A DNA stretch of 64,000 nt from Clytia hemisphaerica (Eukaryota; Cnidaria; Hydrozoa; Leptothecata; Clytiidae), in NCBI GenBank assembly GCA_902728285.1, contig CACVBU010001117.1, forward strand, positions 992,001 to 1,056,000, written 5' to 3'. A model generated the notes under the pieces. It searched no databases and had not been told where the DNA came from. It worked only from the letters and a program-made list of their open reading frames with translations. The translations under genes and the position numbers were made by a program. Shown one piece after another: positions 1 through 12,800 of the stretch (position 1 is its first letter; every line of letters starts with the position of its first letter).

Positions 1-413
1 TGATTACAGCTGACATGATAATTTCTAATAGACACCTGTATATAGATAGCACCGGAATCGGGGGTACTGCACTGCTGGCCATAATAATTTGAAAACAGGG
101 GAATTCCTTCAAAATTTCAAAACCACAAGAGATTTTGAAGTGCTTTAATAACTTAGGATTGAAAAGTAAACATTAGACCTTAAAACTTAAAAAAATCGAA
201 AATTTCAAAAATGGTCCAAAAAGGCTTAGAATATAACCTGAAAGTCAAGTGCGAAAATTGGGTAGGTCAAAAACAGACCTTTACTGTTTACACCAGTCTT
301 TGCCTAAGTAACCCCCCTTCAGATAGATAGTTTTGTATAGCTTTCCAGGGTAAATACTTTTAATTATTTTAAGTCCAGCTCCTCGTCGACATGTTAAGTG
401 ACCCTGATACATG

Positions 414-562
414 CAGTAGCGTAGCCAAGGGGGACGCAAGATTTGTGTAGGAGAGCATATTTTTATGATACAGTAATTATCTTTTAATATCGTGAATAGA
501 TAATTACAGTATCATGAAAATCTGCTCTCCTACACTTTGCGTTCCTCCTGTCTACGCTACTG
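414..562. mobile_element. hAT-like MITE, copy 1
   Basis: A palindromic element with ends CAGTAGCGTAG / CTACGCTACTG and long imperfect arms throughout its 149 bp. The flanks repeat ATACATG (407-413 and 563-569). CAG at the tip and a 7-8 bp duplication are typical of hAT relatives. A second copy is at 18404-18558. Confidence 0.85.
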
Positions 563-591
563 ATACATGAGAAAGTGAGTTTTTTTTACAG

Positions 592-850
592 GTATTACGA
601 CCTTATGACATGAGCTTCTTCAAGATTTACGACGAAAATTTCCAAGAAATATTTACCTTGAATGCAGCGACGTCTTTTGATTACCAACTCGTTGGAGATG
701 ATAAAATTACCGTCCAAATCAGAGATGTGACGTTTGTCGAGAAAAAACGTTATTTTGTTACGTTGGACGATGGTTTTGTGACTGGTGTGAAGAAATGCGG
801 TGCACAGTCTGAATATATCCGTGACCAGGCTAGATGGAATTTTACCATTA
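592..850 (+). CDS. Giant gene exon 1: beta-rich extracellular module
   Basis: First exon visible in the window. It opens right after a T-rich acceptor (tttttttacag) and ends at a GTAAGT donor in phase 1. The 86 codons read as a beta-rich module whose end contains YFVTLDDGFVTG, then a Cys, and near the end WNFTI. That pattern recalls bacterial Ig-like modules, but I do not recognise a named family. A MITE ends only 29 bp before the acceptor. The preceding exon must lie upstream of the window, because the acceptor is good and no start codon fits. Confidence 0.75.
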
Positions 851-3800
851 GTAAGTTTTAAAAAAACAATTAAAAAATTGAGAATCCATCCAAATGATAA
901 GTTAAAACGAATTTTTTTGGCTGATATCAAAGTTTTAGAAATGTTTATTTGATCCATCCACTCTAACCAAGGGTTCTGGACAAAGCCTCTCATCCCGGCT
1001 AAGCAAAATCTTTGATTGGAGTTTTTTTTTGAAAGACGTATCCGAATGGTAGCACTATACTCAATAGTGGTGTAAATGCATCAAAAGTGCTAGATCTACT
1101 TTTCTGGAATACCTGGATATTACCTGAATTTTTAGCATTGCAATGGTTTCTTTGCGGGTACCATTTAAAAAAAAACTTTGATCAAAGATGGCGGATATAG
1201 CTTTGTCTAGGTCAGTGTCTTCATCCCCCCTATGGATGTCAAATTTAATAAATTAATCACTGATTCAATAAACTTTTGTCCAATTTTTGTCTAAGTTCGG
1301 GTGTCAAACTAACCTCCAAGTAGATTCTGATTAATAATCCACGCATTGCACTATTCACTGTAGAGGGGATAAGAATTTGTCATTGTTGGAGAGCTGTTTT
1401 GATCTTTTATACCAGAGTTGATATAAATATTAAGATATGAACTTTTGATGGCGGCGAATGCAATAAATAATTACAATAAAATCAACCGTCAATCATAAAT
1501 ATGAAAATTATAGCCCAGTTGCTTTCGCTTTCACTTTTAGGCAAAAGACAACGCGGTTTTTGAATATTCTGACTGAAAAACTAGATCAGGTCTTTACCTT
1601 CGCCATATCCCTTTAGAGCAGAGTGTGGTGTGCGCAGAACGGATGATTAGTAATGAAATTAAGGGTTATTTCTATTGCATTTAATTTTCTCCATAATCTT
1701 TTCTTTTAAAGAGGACGTCACAGAACCGAAGCTAAATTTTCAGAACGCACCATCCAAAACGAATTCTTTGGTCAATATCACTTGGCAATATGATGAAAAG
1801 GCCACAACCAAATGTGCTTTGACCACACCTAGCGCCTATTTAAACGATGTTAATTGCTCCGCAACACAGTTTACCGGTAACTTTACCAATAACGGCTTTT
1901 ACACGTTATGGATTTACGGTATGGATGAGTCCGGAAACACCGGTTTAACCGGGCAGCATAATTGGCTTGTCGGTAAGCTCTTTAAAGATATCGTTTTTTA
2001 TGGTGCAAAAAAGAAGCTCTTATGCTGACAAAGTGAAATAAACAAAAGAATTTCTCAAAATTTGGAATCGCGTGGCACGCGAAGGGGAGAATTATTTTCA
2101 TTATTTTGATAAAGAATGCTGTGTAAGCAAATTGTAGGAGATGTGTTAAATTGTACCTTTTATGTTCGATTTTTTAAATAATGTTTAAAGCTTTTGAAAG
2201 ATTTTAAAAATAATCAGGGCCTTTATGCCCATTACACCCCTGTGTCACAGACCCGCTACCCCATCACCACTTGAAAATCTGGCAAAAATTTCGTCCCCGG
2301 TAGGAAAATACCCTATAGAATTTTAGCCCCACAGGGAAATTGACTCATATTTCATCCCAACAATAGAATTTCTATCCGCGTTGGGATTTCAATAGGAATT
2401 TTTATCCTTACTGAAGAAGAAAGTTCCACCAGGACTGTGTGACAGGGGTGTCCCATTGGAAAGGACATTTTAGTAAACGGAGATAAGAATTTACAAATTT
2501 TAAAATATTTAAGACATTTTACTTTCTGCACAGACACAACGCCACCAACTGTTTTGATCGATATTTCAAAATCTCCGAATGTCTCTAACCATCGAAGATA
2601 CGAAGTGTTTTTCCGTTGCTCAAATAACGAGCCTTGTTTTGCGAAATGCCGTTTGTTACATCAAAAACAAGTTCTCCAAACATTTACTGATTGCTCTTTA
2701 AGAAGGTAAGAAATATAATTGTTACTGCATTGTATAGCGATAACTATTTTTAAATGTTCGAAAGACTAATTTAACAGCTCTAGATTGAAAATTTAGGTTC
2801 ACTATTGAAAAATATTGGCAGTTGGTACTTTTGTTGAAAACATTGCTCTTGAAAGTAAAGAAATATAATGAAAAGTAATAACTCGTTGTTAAGATAATTT
2901 TGAGTGGCTTGATTTAAGATTTTTAGAATTTGAAAATTAAGATGAAAAATGAAGGAGAAAAGAATAAAAAATTTTTTCAACTGGGCTTTCCAGCTCCCTC
3001 TCTCAAGCAGAATATTTGAATAAACACGGACTTCCAACTTATTTCGGAACAAACTTTTACAACCATTCTTACCCTTAAAAAGGAAAAACTTTTCTTCTTT
3101 GAAGCTACTCTGTGCAGAATGCAAGTTTACTTCAATCTGGTTCAAGATATTCTATTGAAATCATTGCAAATGATGATGTGGATAATGTTGCACCACCAAT
3201 GATTTGGTCATGGCTTGCTGGTAAGGTTTTCATGCTGGATTTTTTTAACACTTTTCAGCCTTAGTTGGGATAAGATGGTGAAGTATCCAGATACTAACGA
3301 GGATTAAAACATTTCCAATATCTATTGAATTTTCCCCCATTTCGACCCCAGCGGGTGTACCTCCGCCAGCGTGGAATCAACGAACAATGTCTTAAACGTG
3401 AAAATTCCCATTTTAATCACTTTCAGCTGACCTGCAACCTGAAAACGTGATCCTTTTATGACTTTATGCTCAGAATTCAACTCTGGTTAGATCAGGAAAA
3501 GTTTCAACATTTTTTTTTTCATTTTTCAAGATTTTGATAGTCCAACATTGCAAGGCTTATCCAACCATTCAATAGTATGCGGAAAACCAATAACTCCGCT
3601 ACAACTTGGAACACCAACAGTTCAAGATAGCTTAGATCCAAACCCTTCTTTGTCTTACACTGACCAAGATGTACCTGGATGTACAACCTTAAGAATTTGG
3701 ACTACGATAGATCACGCTGGTAACAAGGCTATTTTGAAACAGTTTATCAAATTAACGTCATTGTTACCTATTCGGGTAAGACGCCATAATTTTTTGGTTT

Positions 3801-6800
3801 TGCTGAACAAATATGGCTTACTTTTATCACCACAGGACTATGAGTTATAAGCCCGAAGGACTGTAGAAGAATCTTCAGTTTTCCAAGTAACCCAGCTGGC
3901 ACGTTGTTTCAACGTTCATCTAACGTATTATATGGACGTTGTGAACGTTAGATAAACGTCGAAAAAACGTCGAAAAAAACGTTATGTGCCAGCTGGGAAG
4001 AAAAATTGAAACCTAGAGATTTGAACTGCATTTGAGACGATAAATGAAATCTAGCGCTTTCTTTGTAACCCTGCACATTTTCCTCTCCAGTACTTTGGGT
4101 GGTCCACAATTAATTACAGTTAAAACTTCCAATGAACTATTATCATTTAGAAAGCTTAATGTACAAACTACACTTCAAGAAAGTCCGATTGATTGGAAGT
4201 GATTGTGTTATCTCTTCCTTATCAAAATAGTTTTTATCTAATTGAAATTAGTGACCGTAGTGCAAAGGTTGAGCGCCCTGCTGCGGTGTGCAAGGTTGCT
4301 GGTTCAACCACTTGCCGGTTTATACAAAAGACTTTGCACTTAGTACAGAAATGGTACTTGATGCCATTGAGTTTAAAGCCCGACGGGCTAAAGTAGAATC
4401 TCTAACATTTCCCAGACAAGAAAAAAGTGAAGCCACTTATCTCCCATCCAGAACGTGTCTAGAACGCGCCGTAATCATGACGAAGAATTGTATCCAGCAG
4501 TTCCTTTGTTTTTGAGGACTGCATTTTTGAAATCTTGCGGCGTTTTTGTAAAAACCACGCGCGGGCGTTCTGGATGGGAAGTAAGTGGCTTCTCATCCAG
4601 GAGTCTCGAATCTAGCCCTTTGGGCTTGGAAGTCAAACCTTGATGTCTCTCTGATGCTCAGTAATTAAGATAAAGATTAAGGCCTCCCCTACCTTCGGGT
4701 CGCCTCCAAACTGCGCTCAAAGACTTTAGACTTTGATGGGAGAGATTTTAAAAAGTTGTTCTGCAGCCTTTCTATCAAAAACATCAAAGATAATGAGCTA
4801 TTTCTTTCTTAGGTCAATCTCTTAGCCAAAGATCTGATGGCATGCTCAGATGAATTGTACGCAAAACCCGACGTCTCAACTTTTACAAAAGAAGGTCTAT
4901 TGGTTCACCCGTGTAATAAATCTATAGATGGAATCTTTACTTATTCGCCTTCAACTCTTAGATGTAATGGGTTAGTCACCAGGAAATGGGTCTTCACTGA
5001 CAGCTGTGGACAATCAACCAATTTTGATCAATTGATCAAAATTTTACCGATTCAAGACCCAAGTAAACCTAAGAAAGGTGAAGTCAACGTAGACCTTTGG
5101 TACGAACTTGAATGGCCACCATACCCGAACTGTAATAAATATCGCTTGTTTATTTGGCCACTTGGTTCAGTTCGAGGAGAGGCTATTGAAACAACATATA
5201 TCTCATACTCCCCTTCTCGAAATAACTGGTATCCTTCAAACACCAAAATGTTATGGCAAATCGAATACGTTCTTAATGATGGAATTACAATCAATGATCG
5301 CTCTATCGTTCCTTCGCCAGTTTGGGGTTTTACAACTCGTCCCATCAGCAATTTGGAGGTTATTAAAGTTACAGCACCGCCTGAAGCTTTTACAGGTCGT
5401 ACAATACGGATTACTTGGCAGGTCACAAATGTAGGTAGTGGACAAAACTTCAGGTCGTATTATTGGAACGATAAGGTCTTTCTCACCAAAAGCAAAGAAA
5501 CAACCTCTGGATTGTTGACTCGATATCAAAGACAACATCGAATCTTATTTCCCAATGATGCATACACAAGCTCTGTGGATATCTACATTCCCAAAGATTT
5601 GATTGGTGAATTCTACGTTGTGGTAGTAGCAGATATTTTTGAGAATCTAATTGATGAAGACCGCCAAAACAATCGACTTTCAACGGTCAATATGATCAAG
5701 ATTCGTCTAACACCACCTCCTGATTTGATTGTGTCAAATGTCGTTATGCCAAGTCAAATTTTCTCAGGTAAAAAAGAGTAGTATTTTCCTTTAATTATTT
5801 TCAGTGGAGTTTCCATAGCTCGAACCTCTATAACTCAATTCGAATGTCTGAAACAAAGATTTTTGGAACCATGAAAATATCCTAATGAACTATTATAAAA
5901 ATCCATTACAACTCGACTGTCTCTATAAGACTATAAGACTTTAAGTGTTAATTTTAATGAGTTCCTTTTGAGACTATTTCATAACTCTTATTTTCAAGGT
6001 TCAATTATCGCAGCTCGGTGGAAAGTTAGGAACAATGGTAACGGGCCCACCGTTAGTTCCACGTGGACAGATCTTGTCTATCTGAATTCTTCAAGTAGTG
6101 ATTACACATACTTGGCACGTCATGGTAATACTGGACAACTATTTCCTGGTAATGAGTATCAAGTCATCATGAATATCACCATTCCCAAGTATATTGCTGG
6201 CAAATACAATATATTTATTCGAACCAATGCTTATAAAGAAGAATTTGAGTTTCAATCTTATGATAACAATATTGGACAATCGGTTCGTAGTTTTCTTAGT
6301 TTTCTTCACCTAAGTACAACAGGCTCCGAAAGTCGAAACTTTACAGCTTTAATCTCTTTAATCTCTGGAACATTTTTTTATTACATCAATTCATACTTGA
6401 TTTCTATAGAGTATCCATAGCTCGATTGTGTTATTACTTGAGTACTAATTGATAGAAAAATCGACCAGTTCTTTAGTTTAATCTGATTGACCCGTAAAAT
6501 ACCATTCGCTAGTGTGTACTAATTTTTCTTCTTCTTTCCAATATTTTGTTGTTACCAATATTTCAATGTTTAACATATAACTTAGCGTTGGAAAGATTAT
6601 TCAGAACACTAAAATTGGTGAGAAAATGCAGATGAAAAACGAGCTTTTTATCATTTGTTACTAATCTGCAGCAGATATAAAAAAGTGAGTGGGATATGAT
6701 AAAACAGAAAAGATTAGAGTTCGAAGATGGAAAATGAAGAAGAAAGAAAGCAAACTTCTTGTAGAATTGTTCCATGATCTTCATATTCATATTAGGAAAT

Positions 6801-9800
6801 CTTCAATGCTAGAGTGTTTATCACTGTGAAATTTTTAATTAAAACTTCTTTTTTGATAATATTCCACTCCGAATTATCTTTTTAACAAGCACAGAACCGC
6901 TATCTAATTCTAATTCTATCAAAAGTTACAGCCGTTTCTGTCTCCGCTGCAAATTATATTGAGACAGAGTTTAGGTTCAAAATGGAAAGTAAAACAAAAA
7001 AAATGATTGCACGTTTAAACCAAATGGACTTCAATTTGGTCTCTTTTAATAAATTTTCTATATTCTTAATTTCAAGGTCATGTTTGATATCTTTTTGACA
7101 CCACCGCCAGACTTGCGTTTGAAGAAGATAATATCTACAAAATTTGTTTCCAGTCGTGGTTCTCTCAATATCACTTATACTGTTATCAACCAAGGTAGTG
7201 GCTCCACTGATAACCCTAGATGGACAGACATAATGGTTTGTATAATTATATTGTTCGACTTTATCACTTTCGATATCCTATACAGCCCCAGCGGAATAAC
7301 CGTAAGTGAGGAGGCTGAAGGCTAAAAATGTGGTAAAATTCGCTTGGAGCTTGAGCAAAAAAATCTCATTCGCTCAAAAGTGGGGAGGCTAAAGTCTCCC
7401 CAGTCTCCCCGCTTCCGCTGGGTCTCCTATGAACTCACTATTGAGTATTGTGCCATTATAAAATTGGTTCCTTAGCTGCTGTAAGTGCCGTAGGAAGTAA
7501 TTTGATATTTGGGAGGGGGTACTAAAGTTAAATAACACCGCCAGGGCCAGCCATGGCCAAACACAAAATTCATGAATTCAAGCGAAAAAAACGTATTTCC
7601 TTTAATGTTTTGAATAGTCGTCTTTAAGAAACCATATTTGGAAAAAGCATTGGGGATGAAAGTCCTCCCCTCTCCCGGTTGCTACGGCACTGTCATATGG
7701 ACCCAAGAAATCTCGTACGGTAAAATTAAGCTTGAGAAGATTTCTTTTTAATTTTCCACTATGACAAAACCGTGTTTGTTTCCGTAGAAAACATTACGTA
7801 ATAAATATCATGAATGCTTTTTTTTATCATAGGAAATTTCAAAGGATGGTCAAATCAAAGAAAGAAGATACCTAACACATTTTGGGCATTTGGAAAGGCG
7901 AGACGAATATTCTGGTAACTTTCGCTTTGTCATACCATCGTTTTGGGAGTCTGGTGAATATAGCATATCCATCACCACAAATTTCCAGCAAGATCTGTTT
8001 GAGAATGAAGAATATGTGAACAATCAGCTGTCCGAAATATTTACTGTCCAACAAATCATTCCTGACTTGAAAGTGGAGTCTTCGTTGAATTTTAGTTTAC
8101 CAGTTCAAAATCAATTTGATTCTGATGGTAATGTGTTTATTACTGTTGATGATATGGTGATTCTTAATGCTGGTGAAATCGGTGTATCTAGTGAAGTTGT
8201 TTGGAGAGATGCTATAACGATTAAGTGTGATTCTGGATACAGAGAAATGGTGAGAGGAATAAGATTCAAACAAAAGCTTGATGTTGGACAATCCTACACA
8301 TTCCCAGGTTTCAATGCAACCATCAAAAGACAAAAACCAACTAAATGTCTATTTGAATATCGCGCCAATTTTGATGAAAATATCTTGGAAAGAGGACTTG
8401 GGAATAATGTTATTCAAAGTGATGAATTTACATTACCAACTGCTTTTGATAATGTTCAGATTCGTCTTGGTTCCATCTTATTAACTGACTCAGAACCGGT
8501 AGAAACCATATTTTCTGGTAGCACTTATGTAATGGACGTTGTATATGAAGCAATTACTTACCCAGCAAGCCAACCTTTCCATGACACCTTAGAGCTTCAA
8601 CTTAATGATCAAAAGTACAGATTGGGTAGCCTTGAAATCATTCTAGATTCTGCTGGTATATCGGCTACAAAGAGATACTTAGTCAACCTTCCAAAAGATA
8701 TATTTGGAAATGGTGTGTTGATTTTACGTCACGATATCAAGGGTGTATTAATCAAGGAATCAAAAGCGAATATCATTCTTAAGAAAGAAATTTCGATTGA
8801 TTTTCCACCAACTCCAGATTTGGTTCCTACTAATCTAGCTTTTGAACGTGTATCTGACGGCATAATGAGTGTCCAATGGAGTGTGCAAAATCAAGGCAAC
8901 TCCATGGAAACTGAAGCGTCCTGGATCGATGCTGTATATATGGTGAGAGTAAATTCTACAGATTCATATCTTCTTTTCAAGAGTCCAATTGCTGCAAAAT
9001 TAGAGTCTGGTCAAATCTACCAAAAGAAGAAAGAAGTTTCTTTACCAACGAATCTGATTGGGGAATTCAACATCAAAGTTACCGTCGACTCTGGTAATGA
9101 TATCAAGGAGACTGAAGGAGAAGAGAACAATGATTTTATATCTTCTTCAATTTCTACTGGATCTGAAGGAGAACGTTCAACATTGGTAATGAAGAAAGAA
9201 TCATTGCCAGATCTTCTTATCGAACTACTTCCATCGTCTACATTAGGTGAACATTTAGTTGCTGGTGATGAATTCAATTTGGACATCAAGTTTACTAATA
9301 ATGGCAGTCTATTAGCAAAAAGTCCTCTTTTTTACACTATTGAGCTTCAAGCAATCTCCCAAGATTTCAATTTTCTTATGTATTCGACTGTAAAGTATGC
9401 AAGTTTGGAGACTGGATCTAGCCTGTTTGAGCTCTTGAAATTACGGATACCTGTCACCACTCCAATAGGCAACCATACAATTGCAATCACCTTAGATAAG
9501 AATAGGAAAATCAGGGAGAATCGGAAAGATAATAACATTTTAACAACGCATGAATTCGTAGTCAAAGAAATTCCATCTTCAAGAATTGAAATCATTTCCA
9601 ACGTTCAAAACATTTCAATTGTAGCTGGCGAACCAATCAAGATCTCTTTCCAATTCATCAATCAAGGACCAGGGATGTTGAACTACTTCACTCCTTCTTT
9701 CGTTACCATGATCCTAAGTGAAGATCAGATTGTGGATCCAATAGATCTCAGATTATGTGGTAAACCAGTAATCCAAAATCTAAATGTTCACCAAGCTCAT

Positions 9801-12800
9801 CAACACACCATGGAATGTAGCCTACCCTTTGATCTACCCTTAACCAAGTACTACCTGATCCTGACCGTCAATGGACGTACAATATCCATGGTTGAAAATA
9901 CCAACAATTCCAACATCATTGAGATGGACAATCTAGCTCAGAAACTTAGAACTGACATTGCTGTCATCAATGTCAAAACGAGGGACCATGCATTAAATAT
10001 TGGTGGTAGTTTAAGTGCCAATTGGCAGATTGTTAATAATGGCTCTGAAGTCGTTGAAAAAGCATATAAATGCGATACTTTGTATCTGTCAGAGGATATG
10101 AAATGGGATCTGGATGACCGAGAAGTTGATAAACAATGTGGAATGATGAATAGAGTACAAGCTGGTGCTGTTCTAGATTTCAATGCGAACTTGATCAATA
10201 TACCAATGTTGAAACAAGCTCCTTACTATTCAATCGTTAAAACACGATCCAGTATCCGAGAGCTGAACACCAAAAACAATAATGCAAATTCCAATCAAAC
10301 AGTTTTGATTCTACACCAAAATCTTACGCTTGGTATCGAGAATAACATCAATATTGGTGCAAGTGGTGTGGTTTTGAGAATACCTAATGTCCCACCTGGA
10401 GAATCTTTATCAATTATGGCAGAAAGTGATGAAACATCGCAATTCATTGATTTATTCATCAATAGTGGTGATATTGCAACTTCAAATAACTTCATTGCAC
10501 ATTCCGGTGCTCAGACCAGCTCTAAGCAATCAGTCACAATTTCAAATACAAAGAAATTGGACTATTATATCTTCATTCGAAGCTTGCTACCAACAAAGAC
10601 TAACTTTAATGTCAAGTTATTAGCCAAGATTGCTGTATTTGAAATCATGTCAGTGTTTCCGATGAGATTCCCAGCGCTTCAAGGACAAAAAGTAACTTTT
10701 GAAATTAAAGGTTCTCTCTTCCCTGCAGAATGCCATGCTCATTTATTGTCTAAAAAAGGTACACAGCAGATTGATTCGATTAATGTCTACAGGCTCAGCT
10801 CCACGAGACTATTCGCAACATTCGTGTTACCGCCATCTTTAATGTTCAACAATGAATTTATAATGGTGATTATAGATGTGAATGACGAACAAATATACAG
10901 TGAATACATCGATCAGTCTTTGATTGTAGACGAAGGCCAACCTGGTGTTGTTAAAATACATGTAAGCCATCCAGCTGCTGTTCGACCAGATGAAAACATT
11001 GAAGTTGAAATCATCGTTCAAAATGAAGGGAATACAGATGTTCTTCCACCACTGTTATATCTCAATATTACTGGAGATGTCAAGGTACGAAACATTCGTG
11101 AGGATGTCATATCTGATTCTGGTGATGTGTTGTTCCTTGGAAGCTCTTTCGATCAACCGGCTGGTATATTATCACCGAAATCAGCAACTAAAATATCTTT
11201 AGAAGTGATCCCAAATGAAAGGGGTTCAGCCTCGTATCCAATCTATATCCAACGCTTGGATAACATAGATCTTGGTAATCCATACTTAAAACTTAAAGAC
11301 AAGTTCAAACCTCTTCACATGAGTAACCGACGCTGGGAACCCGTTTGGAATCAACTTATAAAGAACTTAGGTTCAACAATGAAATCTTTCCACCAAAGGC
11401 TCTGTCAAACAGCTTCTCACTTTACCATGATTCAAGACCAAACAATATTCATTGATAAGTTGATTGATTACGAACTGGCTTTTGCTGATGGTCTCTACCT
11501 ATCCAATAACATACAAACGGAGATCGACTTGAAAACAGAATCGGTTAGCTTCTTACCAATCACCATTAAACGTTATATCAATCCACTGTTATCTTTTCGT
11601 GATATCCCTGGAAAGTACAATGGATATGGTCCTTTTGGAAAAGCATGGCTTGCTCCCTATTTTTGGTAAGGAAATTTCTTCCTTTGCATTTAGCCATTCC
11701 ATTTTTTATCCTTAGATGGGGTTGAATGAACATTTGGGGATCCCTATCAAAGAATAAATTCCATAGGGGGCCCAAGGAAAGCTTTTACATTTATCCAGGG
11801 AGTTCCAGATTTGAGTTGCTTTTTTTACAGGAGGTTGGATAACCATCATTATCTACATTGTATTGCTATTTTCCAGGGCTAAAGTGGTATGCTCGTTTTG
11901 TATTGGAAAATTTTGAAGAAATCTTTTGAATTTCCAGGCCCTTTTTTAAATTGTCCAGGGGTTTTTCTGAAATTTCCAAGGAGTGAAAAATTGATTTTTC
12001 TTCGTCAACCCTTGTTGCATATCACGGTATTTTAAAGTAGATCTTTTTATCCAAGGGTAAAAGAATGCCTTTTTCCAGGTTTTTCTTTGCAAATTTTGTC
12101 AATTTTCAAGTGGATATTCAAGAATTCCTTTCAACACAATTCCCTCGAACAGTCCATTTCATTAGTGATTTTGATATTCTCATACATTTTCTCCATTCTA
12201 TAAAAGGTACTAAATAAAAGCATCCCCAGTAGGTTATAAACACCCAAACAGTGTCTATCTAACTGATATGTAATGGAGGGGATGGCGGTGGCGGTGGGGG
12301 CCATGGCCCCCCATTCCCCAATCATCAATTCTTTTCTTCGGATTTTTAATAATTGTAAACATCCATCAACCTAAAGATATTAGAAAATAGAATATAATTA
12401 AATATTCAAAAATTATTATTTTCAAGCTGTTTAGGACCTTAAAACACCCCCTTCTCACAGAGCTGGTAGGAATTTTTCAGCCAGTGGGGATAAAAATAAT
12501 GGACCATATAAACAACTTGATGGGGATTGATATTTCCATGTTTTCATGGCTAGAGATTTGAGTTCCATTATTTTCGAGCCAGAAAATTCAGCGGGATGGA
12601 AAAAATAGTAAACATTTTGCCGTCATGAGGATTTGCTTATTTGATTATTTTCAGTGGGGACAAAAATTAGGGTATAATTTTCTACTGGGGACGATACCTC
12701 GGCTAATTTTTCCAATGGAAGGTTTCCTAGTGGGTCTGTGAGAAGGAGTTGTCTTAAAATTTTTATCCAAGCTTTATTTGACAATAACTAGTTACTTTGG

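Noticed and set aside
3117-3118. Acceptor AG at 3117 for exon 4
   Set aside because: It looks good locally but would put the exon out of frame with exon 3; the acceptor before 3105 restores it.
2780-3145. 121-codon minus-strand frame
   Set aside because: Low-complexity, AT-driven and overlapping exon 4 of the giant gene on the other strand; no family features.
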